Shown here: positions 1 through 11,791 of the stretch, in pieces | How the letters are laid out: each line of letters starts with the position of its first letter | Position numbering within the stretch: the stretch's first letter is position 1 | Source of the DNA: Mytilus trossulus | Lineage: Eukaryota; Mollusca; Bivalvia; Mytilida; Mytilidae | Length of the DNA: 64,000 nucleotides | Reading direction: 5' to 3' | Assembly (NCBI RefSeq): GCF_036588685.1 | Contig: NC_086384.1 | Span: 13,654,195 to 13,718,194, forward strand | Program-made: the position numbers and the translations under genes | The notes under the pieces: model-generated | The model's input: only the letters and a program-made list of their open reading frames with translations | What the model was told of the DNA's origin: nothing | Databases searched by the model: none

Positions 1-405
1 TGGTGTTCTCTAAATGTCTGCTAGGAGGCTATCAAACCAAGAGTTCCAAATGGTGACGCTGAAATTATACCTTCGTAAATTTTACAGACGCCATCACGAG
101 TTGGTTGATCGTTATGGAATAACCGTTTCACAGATGATATTGGTTAGTTCCTTATGCCGTAACTACAATACCCATATCGACGAATGTGACCTTCCAAATT
201 AAACTATTTATTATGTTATTTATAAGCAACACGATGGGTGTCATATGTTGAGCAGGATCTGCATACCCTTCCGGAGCACCTGAGATCACCCCAAGATTTA
301 GTTGAATTCGTGTTCCTTGGTCTTTAGCTTTCTATGTTTTGTCTTCTGTACTATCATTTTCTGTTTGTCTTTTTATTTTTTAGCCTTGGCGTTGTGAATA
401 GAAAT
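1..405 (+). mobile_element. PLE family A, 3' end (RT C-terminus plus tail)
   Basis: The reading frame from 14 carries a reverse-transcriptase C-terminal motif, LRKFYRRHHELVDRYG, followed by TVSQM. The same motif recurs at 18.35 kb, 24.45 kb and, on the minus strand, at 28.2 kb. I assign it to a Penelope-like (or closely related) RT. From about 220 to 405 the non-coding tail contains the hallmark CCGGAGCACCTGAGATCACC. The 5' part is cut by the window edge or by 5' truncation. The tail is degenerate and runs into another repeat near 405. Confidence 0.75.
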
Positions 406-535
406 AGCAAGATGTGGTGTGAGTGCCAACGAGACAACTCTCCTTCCAAATAACAATTTATAAAAGTAAACCATTATGATGCAATGTACGGCCTTCAACA
501 CGGAGCCTAGGCTCACACCAAACAACAAGCTATAA
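405..535 (+). repeat. dispersed family B, fragment
   Basis: The segment starting GATGTGGTGTGAGTGCCAAC and containing GGCCTTCAACACGGAG resembles the head of a dispersed repeat also seen at 8.7, 16.45, 24.1 and 51.1 kb and, reversed, at 5.2-5.45 kb. It is non-coding and probably non-autonomous; its class is unknown. Confidence 0.55.
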
Positions 536-1659
536 CATCTTTCACATTAACTAATTGAATCAATTGAAATAGACAAGTAAGTGTTTAAAAAGTGTCTAAA
601 ATCTTTAGTTAGATTAACTTGAAAATTGAGGCCGAAATCGGCCCTTACATGACCTACTACTTTAGGAATTTTGATAAGAAATAACTAAAATTAATCCAAT
701 GGTCATGAATGTAGGAAAAACGTCACTTTTTGCTGTATATCTATCAAATTAAAAAAGAAAAATGTATCATTGACATTTTCATGAATTATGGTACAAATAA
801 TCTTCATACGTAATCAAACAAATGGGGGGGGGGGGTTTAAAAGAGGGTCCATGAACTCATTTAAAAGTTAAATCAGTTGGAATGATAAAAATCAATCGAA
901 AAATACATCTTTTCCCGATAGTTCACAGTTTGACGTCGCAAAAATAACGCAATTAGTATGTACCTATAGAACCGGGTTTACATACTTTAAAATAGAGTTC
1001 GAAATTGGTCTTCAATATTAGGAATGTTAAAATAGTCGTTATCAATTAAAATAAATACAGATATCCAATGAGAATGTGACTCCAAATGCATTGTCGTCAA
1101 TGCATACACCATAAGCTGTATTCAAATATTAATAAACATAATAGTTTCAACGTTCGGCTTTTTCACTGTAAAAGAGGGAAGAAAGATACCAAAGGACAGT
1201 CAAACATCGTGTTATCAGTTAACTTGCAACTGTACGTCATACGGTCATACGGTCAACTTCCTTGTTAATGGTCCTGCGACATTGTCAAGTAAACAATAGA
1301 TACGGGTTTAAGTAACATTGAACATTTTTGTGTATGTATTTGTCTTTGTGTTAGTGTGTGTGTGTATGTGTGTTTATTTCAGTCGTAAACGAAATGTGTT
1401 TGAGGACAAAATCAAACCTCATTCTTCATTCGGTTGTTTTAAGACATGTATAGTGGCTCATTTACATACATGTATGTCTTATAACAGCAACAATCATCAT
1501 TTAAAATTGGCGTGGATAAATTAAAAAAATAAACTTAATATGGATTTAGTACATCACTGTTGCATATATCTGCCCCGCTCCTACGTTGCACTTAGTTAAG
1601 TCGTTTAAATCAGCTCAATAAGTCGACTTGCCAGTTAAGTATACTTGTCAGATACTATC
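536..1659. other. intergenic, no gene seen
   Basis: AT-rich DNA with a 12-13 bp G run near 823, a 37-bp minus-strand stub of the PLE family A tail near 1169-1206, and a TG-rich patch at 1330-1378. The part at 1210-1310 is similar to 10045-10140, which extends the left side of the duplication between array units 1 and 2. No conserved reading frame was found. Confidence 0.5.
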
Positions 1660-2328
1660 CACAACATTTAGCTTTTGATGTAATCTGTATTAATGACAGC
1701 ATTGTAGCTGTATTATCATATTTCAACAAGCAAATAGAAATCATAAACATAGATACAAAGGCAATAAATTCCATCCATACTAAAGATGTATGTTATGGCA
1801 TCATACACGAGGATGGATCACTACCTTGTTGTATCCAAGGAAATGGAATCCAAAATGTTTGATATCCAAAGTGAGAGAAGTACTAAAACGAGAGGGTTAG
1901 CGGTAAACAACCAGGTTTAATCCACCATTTTCTATATTTGAAAATGCCTGTACAATGTCAGGAATATGACAGTTCTTGTCCATTTGTTTTAATGGGTTTT
2001 GGTATTTGATATTGCCATGTGATTATGGACTTTCTGAATTGTTTTTTCCTCTATGTTCAGTATTTTTGTGATTTTACTTTCTACGATTGCACCATGTGAT
2101 TTCGGTTCAGAGTCGTTTATCGTTTCCAATAACAATAAACTTTATTATACGAACACCGTTACATGTTCACTTATTTTGTTGTCTGCAGATTAACAAGAAA
2201 ATGGACAAGTTTTGAAGAAAGACAACGGACTTAAGGATACAAGTGCAATAGCTTATGATAAGATCACAAATCGTTTTTGCGTTGTAAATTTGTATAATAA
2301 CGGATTTCTGTTTGATGAAACATTTTGA
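1660..2328 (+). pseudogene. B-box/NHL-like gene remnant (propeller part only)
   Basis: The translated pieces match the C-terminal propeller of the two full genes. FDVICINDSIVAV and CYGIIHEDGSL are found before about 1880, NNNKLYYTN at about 2118-2145, and AYDKITNRFCVVN plus GFLFDE near the stop at 2326. The order is conserved and even the sequence after the stop (gagaggagat) matches the gene at 11792. The frame is broken by in-frame stops, by a dispersed repeat inserted at about 1883-2087 and by a deletion near 2150. No B-box or coiled-coil portion was found upstream, so this is a dead 5'-truncated copy and the first member of the array. Confidence 0.85.
1883..2087 (+). repeat. dispersed family I copy inside the pseudogene
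   Basis: The block contains CAGGTTTAATCCACCATTTT, then 'gtcaggaatatgacag', then 'ttgccatgtgattatggac'. Other copies lie at 11565-11770 (+) and, reversed, at 15.47, 16.2 and 23.7 kb. The propeller frame is recognisable on both sides, so it inserted into the gene. A possible ACGA duplication flanks it. Confidence 0.65.
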
Positions 2329-2989
2329 GAGGAGATTGAAGAAATACTGGTTTATTATTGTTAAGGAGTTGTATTTGATTTATCTGTAATGTATCTATGT
2401 ATGAATAAAATAGGTACCTCCTTTATTGATGAATAAACAAGAAGACAAAAAGGAACTTTTCTCAGCATACCATTTTCACTTGCATTCAATATTTAGACTA
2501 ATTGTTAAAGTACGCTTTGATTGATTCATTAGACGTTACCAAAGAACAATAATGTTCAAAGTAAGAAGACAGAAACAATTATATTTCGTAGTTGCTTGAT
2601 GATTGTTATAAAAAAATGCATGACGGTTCAATACGTGTTAGCTCCTTCAGGAAAACCATGTTTGTCTATCTGTGATTTTATGTCTGTTAACGAATTTAAT
2701 ATGTGATTTTGACCGTTAAAGCTTTGTTGTGCAGACATCAGTTATTTTGGCCTAAAATCCGATTTAGTATCATGAACACAATCATGTTTATAAATTTTGC
2801 ATATATTTTGAAGACGATCACACGTTGTATATCAATTGACATATAGACATGCTATACGAAGAGGAGAAGGTTGCTTCTGCTGAGAAATTAGATGTGTATT
2901 GATCAATATTTCAGTTTGATTCATTTATAAGTTGATATTTGTTTTGAATTTACTTTTGACTTTATCTTACTAAGCAGCATATTTTATAA

Positions 2990-3150
2990 GAGTAACACAA
3001 TGAGTTTAACACGAAGGATCTTTTCTTGGGCACCTGAGATCCTCACTGTCTTTTGGGATTCGTCTTGCTCAGAACTTTTTTGCCTATAAACTGTTTTGTG
3101 GACCTATTTGTTTGTTCATCTTTTTTCATGAAATGTCAGTTTCTTTTTGT
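2990..3150 (+). mobile_element. PLE family A tail, degenerate copy
   Basis: The pieces 'agtaacacaatgag', 'gcacctgagatcctc' and 'ctatttgtttgttcat' keep the order of the family A tail but are strongly mutated. This is an old, 5'-truncated copy; the boundaries are approximate. Confidence 0.4.
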
Positions 3151-5082
3151 TGAATAAGATTTTAATACCTACTACGAATTTGCCTACTTGAGGTTTTTTT
3201 TACAGTATCTCTGATTAGACCTTTTAGTTACAGTAGTGATAAAATTAAAATCAAGGATTTAGTTACGATGCAAGAACTTGATTGAAAAGTGGGTAATTGA
3301 AAAAAAATCATCCAAATATCTGAAAATTGAGTTGTAACTTTATAACTGCCTTTTCTTTTTCATGGGAAGGTTTGGTATGAGTTCAGGTTTATAAAGGTAA
3401 GGGAGCTTACAATAAGTGCCCCCCCCCCCCCCAAAAAAAAATGCTGTCCAATCAAAATTCAATATAAGGATATTATCTACTATGGTATATCTGTTATATG
3501 AATCAGGTTTGTGTTTTTATCAGAAAAAAAGTATACTTCATCACCTTCAGTTACAAAGTTGTATCTACTGTTTTCATGTTAATATCAAGGAATAAAGGAC
3601 TATAAAACAGTCAAATGAAAACAGGTAGCCACCATCCATTTAACTGTTAAATCGTGGAGAATTTTGGTGCATTTGTGAGACTCCTATTTTGATGTGAATT
3701 CAAAAATAAAAATAAGAAGTAATGAACGACAAAGTCTTGAGTATGCCAAATCTGATATTGATTTAAAATAATAGATTTGATGTTCTGCCTACTTGAACTA
3801 CAACATTTGGGTTTTGTGGGGAGGTAAATGCATCCACAATTTGAGTTTCCCAAAAGGATTACAAACCCGTGTTACCATGGTTAATCATAGTTTTATAAAT
3901 TTATATGTGAATTCTTGACCAAACATTATTGATGTACTCAAATCTATACATTCCTGAATAGTTCATAGGAAACCTGAAGTTTTTAAATTGATTGGATAGA
4001 TAATTTGCTTTTTGTGCCTTTAAATGACAGCTATCGTAGATCTTATCTCTCTTCCTCCTTATCCACTGCGATGACTCTTCTGTTTGTCTTCTGGCACATT
4101 CCCCATTTCCATTCTCAGAATCTACTACTCCTAAGGTCCTGGGAACGTACCATACTGCGTGTCACGCAAAGTCGCTGCATCTTACTTCAGCAGCAAAGCA
4201 TCACGTCACCTATTCCCGATGTTGGCAATATGTTACAAGCTGTGGGTATTTTTTCTATTTTCCGTTCGTGTGACTGATCCATTCTTTCTTCCGAATGGAC
4301 TGTCAGTTTCGGCAAGACGGTCTTCCTAGTTCGCTGTGACCATAATACCATATTTGGTCTTAGTGGTGTTTTTTTCTCTTTCTGCTGGATAGCTGCAGTA
4401 AACTACCTGTCTGTTGCTGTTGAAAGGATTACATAGCCTTCAGGTGTACTGTTTTTGCTCTCTTCAGCCTAAATTAAGTAAACGCAAGTGATGTTCCTCT
4501 TTACCTTTTATTCTTTCTCTGATTTTGTTTAACCTCGCTGCTATTGGTTTCAGTACATTATCATGTTTCCATGTGTACCAACCATCTTAAAGTGCTACTT
4601 AATATGATGACAACTCATGTTGTAGAATTGCTAGTTTGTCTCTGCATAAGGTGCACATTGCATCTGATATCAACCCCATGTATGGAGATTTGATGGACTT
4701 AGTAGTACATCATAAACTGATCTCAGACGGAAGCTCAATCGGTATCACTCAATACTCCTAATCTCGCTCCATGACAAGGTCTTGCTTCAAATGATAATCC
4801 TGGAACCTTTGATAAATATTTTAGCTCCTTGCCTATACAGCCAATTACCAGCCTGGTTCATGCCTACCGCCTTGATATTCCTGCTCTTAAATCTATCTGT
4901 CAAACTTCCTGATGTACCAAATCTCGCTTTCCCTTCTCATCTGCTGTATCCCATTTTGGTTTTGTTGTCAGATCCTTGCCTTCCCACTGCTGTGACACCT
5001 ACGATAACACTGTGTCTACGTCTCATCTCTCCTTCTTTGACGACTTCCTCTGCCTTTTTTCTAACAGTGGTATTCTACTGTC

Positions 5083-5195
5083 TAAAAGAGGGACGAAAGA
5101 TACCAGAGGGCATGTGAAATTCATAGCTTGACAATAAACTAGCAATGTCATGGCTAAAACTGAAAAAGATAAACAGATAACTAATAGTACACTTT
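5083..5195 (-). mobile_element. PLE family A 3' tail
   Basis: AAGAGGGACGAAAGATACCA is the reverse complement of the distal end of the family A tail, and the match continues through 'aaactgaaaaagataaacag'. It sits inside the non-LTR-like relict, so it inserted later. Confidence 0.65.
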
Positions 5196-5204
5196 AGGAG
5201 CTTG

Positions 5205-5450
5205 TAATTCAGTGGTTGTCGTTTGTTTATGTATGACATATTTGTGTTTGGTTAATTGTTTTATATAAATAAAGCCGTTAGTTTTTTAGTTTGAATTGTT
5301 TAATATTTTCATATCGGGGCATTTATAGCTGACTATGCGGTATGGGCTTTGCTCATTGTTGAAGGCCGTAAGGTGACCTATAGTTGTTAATGTCTGTGTA
5401 ATGTTGGTCTCTTGTGGACAGTTGTCTCATTGGAAATCATACCACAACTT
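5205..5450 (-). repeat. dispersed family B copy
   Basis: The block contains ATGGGCTTTGCTCATTGTTG followed by 'aaggccgtaaggtgacctat' and 'gttgtctcattggaaatcat'. This is the reverse complement of the family seen at 16440-16620. It abuts the family A tail, and together they split the retroelement relict. Confidence 0.65.
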
Positions 5451-6420
5451 CTTTTTTATATTTCCACTTTCTTCCTGTCCGGATCGTCACTTTGGATCCT
5501 CTAACTTTGGCCTCTTTGCTGTCCCTCCATACTCCTCACTGTCGGGTGTTTGTAAATCTAAAATCTTCACTCTAAGCATTGAGTGGTAATTGAAGCTTAG
5601 ACCCTGTACTGTACAAATCAACGCTGCTGGTGAAATTTCTTGGTACGTCGAGGCAACGTCTGAAGCACGCACTGATCTTTCTTTCTAAAACCTTAACTGA
5701 AGACTCGGGAAACCATATACCAATAGCCAAAGTATTATTAGCAAAACTCTATGTTGAAACATACAAGCTTTTAACCTTCCTGTCAGGCCACCTTTGGCTA
5801 TCTTCTATAGCCAATCTACCAACCGCGTTTGTATTTCTTTATTGTTTCCACTGTCTGCTAGTGTAGCGTCAAACTTTTCTCCAACTGTTTGTTATATTTC
5901 CCCTGCAAATTCAAAAGTTTCATCTCTCACTATGCCTCAAAACCAAACTTTTTTATTTACTGGGTTTGAATTTCATTATGTAGAAGTAAATAATATTGTG
6001 ATTATATGGAAATTTGTATATCTATGGAACATTTGTTTTTGTGTATGACTCAGACTCCTTTATTCTACACAAACATGCCTAAATTTCCATATTGGATTTG
6101 TCAACTTTATGATTTCCGCCAGTGAGAAGATACAAGGGACAAACGCCATACGCCTTGCCTAAATGAAAAGACGTATGTATCATATAACTAAAACTGTGTT
6201 GCTAGAAATAAAATAATTCTCACAAAAAATAATTGTCTGTATAAAGGATATTGAAATTCGAAATTAATTAAAAGGAATCTTTTTTTAAGAGCCATAAAAC
6301 CACAAGTGTAAAATTATAAACGAGTCCAATTTATAAAATTGCATTTTGAAATTGATATGGAATGGGACAGCCACTCTAGTATTGACACGTTTGACCTTTT
6401 GTCCTCAACTTCCGGCTATT

Positions 6421-8515
6421 CAGATGATTTGTCATGAATTTTTAATCGTTTAATCAATTTCTATAAAATTAAGATATAATTTGATATCTAATAAAAAACA
6501 ATAAAAACTTTGGTTGCTATTTAGACAGCAATTTAGACACATAAAGGTATTGATTTATAGTTTTGTCCATACTTAATATTATCAGCATTGTTTTCCTCTT
6601 TTGTGAATATTTAAGATTTATTAACCCGAGTGCTTAACTTTGCAGTTAAGAACATGAATGTGAAGACGCGTCATGCGTAAAGCACTGTATCCAAACAGTA
6701 CGATCCTTAGAATCGTGATCAACTGACTTTTTTATTATTGTTTCAAAGACTTATCTTTTAGTCAAAGAGAAGAGGAAAATACAAAAGTGATCTTGAATAT
6801 CATTAGTCGAAAGGTATTACTTATAATACCGAAACCTAACTTTATTTTATCAAGTGACAAGCAAAAAAAGCCAAAAATATAATCAAATGCCCGACTTAAT
6901 TAAATAGCAAATGTATATATCACATCTGGAACAAGTTTGATTACAGTTTACCGAGCACCAGAGATAATAGACGAATTTCAATGGAGTATATTTTCTCTGT
7001 CACTAGTTTATTTTGCTTTATTTTGTAGACTTGTGAGGAAAAACTTTAATTGATACCTTTTTGGACGAATTGTGCTGGTTTTTGCTTTATTCTGTAAGTA
7101 CAAAAAAAGTAAAATATAAAAATATAGAACTCCATGCAAAATAGAAACTACAAAATTCCCTATCATATGACAAAATCAAAAGCTCAAACACATCAAACGG
7201 ATGAAAATAAATTGTCTATATTCGACTTTTTCTTTTGTACAAAATAATGGATTATAGCTGTTTAAACCTCTATCTCCCTTATATGACAGTGATATACAAT
7301 TCAATTTGATTGACAGCACTAACAACACAACAAAACAAACAGACAAATATTTTAAAAAAATATCAATGTGTTCGTTTGGTAGACAGTGGATTATTCGTCA
7401 TCGTTGTTTTTATCTAGTCGTCTTACTTATAAACATGGATGTAAGCGGGCATCGTTGAAAACAATCATTCTGTCACCTGGAGTTCTTTTTATATGTGATA
7501 CAGTTTATAATCAATCTTCATACAATAGTCAAATTGAAAAAAATATGTGATTACGAAAATATAAAATAATGTTAAAATTGATGCAAAGAGATATAACTCC
7601 GACATTTCTAACTATTTTATATAAATTATGAAAGGCATGTTGTTGTCGTCGCTTTCCTTTGGCGATTAGCCATCAAAAAAGAAATAACAAAGACATTATC
7701 TCTTTTTTTCATTTTCATATCGTAACCAAATAATTGCATACATATAATACAATAACTGTCCTCCATTTGATGACCAGACATTAAAACTAATGAAAAATCA
7801 TTTGAATTGTTATTTGTGTTTTATCTAACCGTGTTATTTGTGTTTTATTTAACTGTGTACATTTTGAGCACTGTTAATTAGTTTTGAAGTCTGTTCTGAG
7901 TTTGAAATTTAGTTCTTAAGAGAGATAAATGGTGTAGCTTATGCATACAGATTCTATTAAAATGTTTACAAGTTGTCGATCTTGTTCAACTTTACATGGA
8001 CACTATTGTATGTAATACTTTTTATATTTGTAATGAAGTAATCGCTACTGGTGGTTGTTGTTCGTTTTACAAATGTAATTAACAGTTTGGACAGAATAAA
8101 GACATGCCTCGTGTATTCTCCACCCAAAACATTTCAAACGAAAACAAAGAGATTTTTTTTTAATGTTAAATTAAATTCTTAATCCCTTTCAAGAAGTTTA
8201 GATTAAACGCGGAGACAGCGATACTTGTCAATGTGTATATCTGCTTTATTTTGTATAATGCTATACAAATGGTTAACTCATATACAAGAATATAAGTGGT
8301 TTGCGCAACGCAGATAATGAAAGTTTGTTTGCCTTGTAAGCAGATTTCAAGATGATATATTTTGCATTTCTTTTGTGTAAAGTAACTAGTGACACGCACA
8401 ATAGACAAACGAATGTGTTGATCGTTACACAACATCCGTTAAACAAATGATAGTGGAAATGTTCTTAATGTTTAAAGCGCTATCTGGACGCATTTTCTTG
8501 AATGAAACATATTAA
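6421..8515. other. intergenic, no gene seen
   Basis: AT-rich DNA. About 7130-7200 carries a diverged minus-strand family I fragment ('aaatcaaaagctcaaacaca'). A 26-bp direct duplication ('gttatttgtgttttatcta') lies at about 7808-7858. The minus-strand 89-codon frame at 8166-8435 has no recognisable motif and low-complexity composition. Confidence 0.45.
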
Positions 8516-8519
8516 ATTA

Positions 8520-9095
8520 AACTTATTATCGGATTTGTACTAACATGAGCAACACGATAGAAGCCATATATTCGGCGGAATATGCTTTATTATCCATCCA
8601 GAGCACCAGAGGTCACCCCTGTATTTAGTGGGGTTTATGTTGTTCAGTCTTTAGTTTTAAAGTTTTGTTTTATGCGCTTTTTTGTTACATTCTGAAGTTA
8701 TAAATCACCGTACGCCTTCAACGAGCAGACGACCCACACAGCACAGTAAGTAATATCTATATAAAAGGCCCTTAAATGAAAACAATTCAAACGAGATAAC
8801 AAACGGCTTAATAAATGTACAAAAAGAACAAAAAAACAAATATGTAACACATCAACAAACGCCTACCACTGAATTACAAGCATAATGCATATGGTGTGTT
8901 TAGATATATTAGCGGGATCCCAATCATTTTCCTAACCTGGAACAGTGATGTGACAGTACAACATAAGAACGAACTATGACCATCGGGTGAAAAACTTTGT
9001 TTGTCTGTTTGACCTTTTCCTTTTTAGCCACGGCGTTGTAAGTTTGTTTTCGACTGGATGGTTTGAATGTCTCTCTGGTGTCCTTCGCCTCTTAT
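8520..9095 (+). mobile_element. PLE family A tail split by family B
   Basis: At 8520-8690 the tail runs from 'cggatttgtactaac' through 'cagagcaccagaggtcaccc' to a 'gtggggtttatgttgtt' motif. It resumes at about 8991 with 'tttgtttgtctgttt', 'agccacggcgttg' and 'gtctctctggtgtcctt'. The interruption, 8695-8990, is a family B copy ('cgccttcaac', 'tagcgggatcccaatc', 'aacataagaacgaac'). Confidence 0.6.
8695..8990 (+). repeat. dispersed family B, long copy
   Basis: This copy has the internal markers 'atgtaacacatcaacaaac', 'ccactgaattacaagc' and 'acagtacaacataagaacga', shared with 24110-24400. It is inserted in the family A tail. It is non-coding. Confidence 0.6.
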
Positions 9096-9329
9096 TTAAT
9101 TGTACACCAAACTTTACTCCTAAACGCAGAGTATACTGTTTTATTTTCTGCAACTGAACAAGATCTCCAACACCAAATAAATACATTTATTTACCCATTT
9201 CCATTCTCAATTTTATATTTAAGGAATATTTGTGAAATATGGAACGTGACGATTAATCCAATCAAACAAAAAGTTATTTTGTTTTGCAGTCAAACAATCT
9301 AAATTTTGCACGTTATAGAAAATTAACTC

Positions 9330-9675
9330 ATCATAGATACTAGGACCAAATTTTGCATATAGTTTAGACGCGTGTTTCGTCTACAAAAGACTCATCAGTG
9401 ACGCTCAATCCCGAAAAGGTAAAAAAGGGCCAAATAAAATACGAAGTTGAAAAGCAAGTTATCAAGCAATTGTAACGAATATATAGTATATTATATTCAG
9501 GCAATGTTTCGATAAAAGCGTTATACCAACCTTTTTTATTATATTGCAGCTATAGCAAAAGTCCATTAGAAATTCTGTAAAAAGTTATGAAAGGTACCAG
9601 GATTATAATTTAATATACCAGCCGCGCATTTCGTCTACATAAAACTCATCAGGGACGCTCAGATCAAAATAGAAA
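9330..9675 (+). repeat. dispersed family C, two copies
   Basis: Two copies (about 9335-9420 and 9590-9672) carry the motif 'cgtctacaaaagactcatca' or 'cgtctacataaaactcatca' followed by 'gggacgctca'. The second also has GGTACCAGGATTATAATTTA. Reverse copies are at 27.7 kb, with fragments near 30.3 and 54.0 kb. Confidence 0.6.
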
Positions 9676-10665
9676 AAAAAAAATCTTTAAACTTTTGTTC
9701 GAAAAAAATCCAACAAAGATTCTATGTAAAAAAAGGTTGAATACTGTACAGTTACATTTGTAGTCTTATAGCTGTAACAGAGTACAATATACAGTTTGCT
9801 GAGGTCAACGTATTGTGTCGTGAAACTTCACGTTTATCTTATTGATGTGAGAGATCGCGAGTAATGATTTAAAATTGCCCTATAAATCAAACTCCAGAAT
9901 AATAAAAGGTTATCATATATTTGTTGTAAAAAAAATATCGTAATAGGATTGAAATTCATATAAATTGTTTTTCGTCTCGAATCTAATTTAGAAATTCGAA
10001 TTTTGTAAATCCCGCTATCTCAACTGTAAAAAACGTGTTATCAGGTAAACTTGCATAAGTCATATGACAAAACAACTTCCTTAAATTGTTGAAATTCCAG
10101 CGACATTTTAATGTAACAATAGGTAAGTGTTATGTAGTAATTAGATTGTAATCACTACAGGCTTTATAATAGTCAATGTAGAATTGATAATATGTTGATG
10201 CACATCACAACTGAACAGTGATTTGTGTGCATCATAAAATGGATGTTTATCTATCATGTTTATTGATCATATTGTTGTACATATATATTGATACACTTGT
10301 TTTCGTTGGATTGTATTTGAATTGTCTCCCCTTGACTTAGGTTGTCATTTAATGTTGTTATTTATTTTGTGATTCTTTCCAACATGTCCTGTCTACCCTT
10401 TTCTGTAACTGATTTCTGGTGGCCTCTTCTGGTACCTTTCATGTTTGACATCATAGTATTGACAAAGAAATTAGAACTATTAAATGATTCACGTAAATGT
10501 GATAGCTTTTTTGAATTATTTTCTGTTTAGTCCATTTTGGTAATTTACTTTTGTGTTGACTAGGTATTTAACTATTTAAAGATAGTGCTAATTTGTAATT
10601 GTGCTTAGGTCATTTTTGTGTTTTTGTGTTGTTGATTTGGTTTCTTGTTAACTTTGTCTTTATAG
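9676..10665. other. intergenic, no gene seen
   Basis: Only short unconserved frames. The part at 10045-10140 resembles 1210-1310 in array unit 1, so this is the upstream flank of the unit 2 duplication. Confidence 0.45.
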
Positions 10666-10669
10666 TGTA

Positions 10670-11440
10670 CACTAGAAAAAAAAACGTGAAATCGCTGGTC
10701 CGTGACTGAATTAAAGTTTATAACTATGTGTAAGTCTCTTTTCAGCCTGGGTATTTAGTATTGATATTGTCATGTGATAAAGTCATGCTGATAATAAGAT
10801 GCACAGTTTTATCTACTTTCAAAATCTTTCTGTTTGAAACCGTCGACCTGGAACTTATCAATTATTGGTAATATGATTATTTGACAAACAATAGGGCCTG
10901 AAATGGAGTAATTTTTCATCAACATTGTCCAATACTAGTTATGAATAAAGTTGAATTCTTTGTTTCTCTGTTTTGCGTCATGTCGGCTTACAAATTGGAA
11001 TCTGTACCTATACGCCTTATTTTAGGTTGAGATTTTTAGTATTCGTATTGCCATCTTTTTAAATCATACTGATTCAAATAGTACAATAGGAAACAATGTG
11101 ACAATGATAGAATTTAGTCATGTCATCCCTATGACTATGAACCGTGTATATAACAAATCCTAAATACACCGTTTGGCGGTGCACCTGTCAGATGCGGAAC
11201 GTACAGCTAAGGTATAGGTAACATTTGAGTATATTTTTGGTATCGGCATCGGATTCTACCCAGTAAATTATTGGCAATAGTAATTATTGGGAAAATAAAC
11301 GGGTCTGGAGTGGTGTAATTTTTATCAACACAATTGTCCTTTATTAGCTATATATAAAGTTGAATTCTCTGATTTGTCGTTTTTACCCCATGACAGCTGA
11401 TAAATTGGACCTTGTTATTTTAGTATTATAGACGTGCCAT
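10670..11440 (+). repeat. duplicated upstream block (matches 19.47-20.01 kb), with internal direct repeats
   Basis: The block has 'ggtccgtgactgaattaaag', 'caaaatctttctgtttgaa' and 'aaatacaccgtttgg', collinear with 19485-20005. Within it, the 'attggtaatatgattatttg...ggagtaattttt' stretch near 10870 recurs near 11270 as a diverged copy, so the ancestral module was itself a tandem pair. It lies upstream of the full B-box gene and, in the other unit, upstream of the truncated gene. Confidence 0.75.
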
Positions 11441-11564
11441 TTTGTTATTCTTTGTTGAAACAGTTATTTGTTTAATCCAATTTTTGACATTTTTACCTTT
11501 TATGTCTCGCTCTCACATCGTTGTCAATATAATAAAATTATATGCGACTGTCATACAAGTGAGA

Positions 11565-11770
11565 AGTTGAACTAGCAATAAATCCAGGTTCAATCCACCA
11601 TGTTGTACCTAAGTAAATAAATGCTTAAACCAAGTCAGGAATATGGCAGTTTGCTTCCTTGCGTTTTGTGTGTTTAAGCTTATGATTATGGCATTTGATA
11701 AAGGACTTTCCGTTTGGAATTTTCCTTAAAGTTCGGTGTTTTCTTATTTTACTTTGTTTTGTTATAATTT
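11565..11770 (+). repeat. dispersed family I directly upstream of a B-box gene
   Basis: The block from 'aatccaggttcaatccacca' through 'ccaagtcaggaatatggcag' to 'tcttattttactttgttttg' ends about 20 bases before the splice acceptor and start codon of the gene at 11792. The two paralogous genes have different sequence at this position. Confidence 0.6.
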
Positions 11771-11791
11771 TCGTTTTATATGTTTACAGCT

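Larger units (their letters stand above)
4010..5870 (-). mobile_element. non-LTR-like retroelement polyprotein relict
   Basis: On the minus strand, broken frames give CMFQHRVLLIILWLLVYGFP at about 5760, ISACFRRCLDVPRNFTSS at about 5650, KVTIRTGRKW at about 5480, SVYDVLLSPSNLHTWG at about 4700, and 'EERMDQSHERKIEKYPQLV' with frame changes at about 4290. The order matches the C-terminal half of an RT polyprotein that I remember as common in fish and molluscs; its clade cannot be fixed here. Many stops and frameshifts make it dead. It is split at about 5080-5450 by two younger repeats. The plus-strand open frames in this area are shadows of it. Confidence 0.65.
1660..6420 (+). repeat. segmental duplication, unit 1 (matches 11.8-16.86 kb)
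   Basis: Besides the propeller remnant, collinear matches follow: 2700-2940 with 13910-14120, 3660-3850 with 15360-15710, 3940-4050 with 16030-16125, and 6160-6400 with 16620-16855. Shared marker strings include 'cccaaaaggattacaaa' and 'ttataaaattgcattttgaa'. Unit 1 has a 2-kb retroelement insertion at about 4.0-5.9 kb that unit 2 lacks. Confidence 0.8.

Noticed and set aside
4005-5117. Plus-strand frames of 90 and 111 codons
   Set aside because: They are antisense shadows of the minus-strand retroelement relict.
8166-8435. 89-codon minus-strand frame
   Set aside because: No motif, no splice context, AT-driven composition.
11780-11791. Upstream in-frame ATG of the B-box gene
   Set aside because: It lies before the predicted splice acceptor; both paralogues start two bases after theirs.
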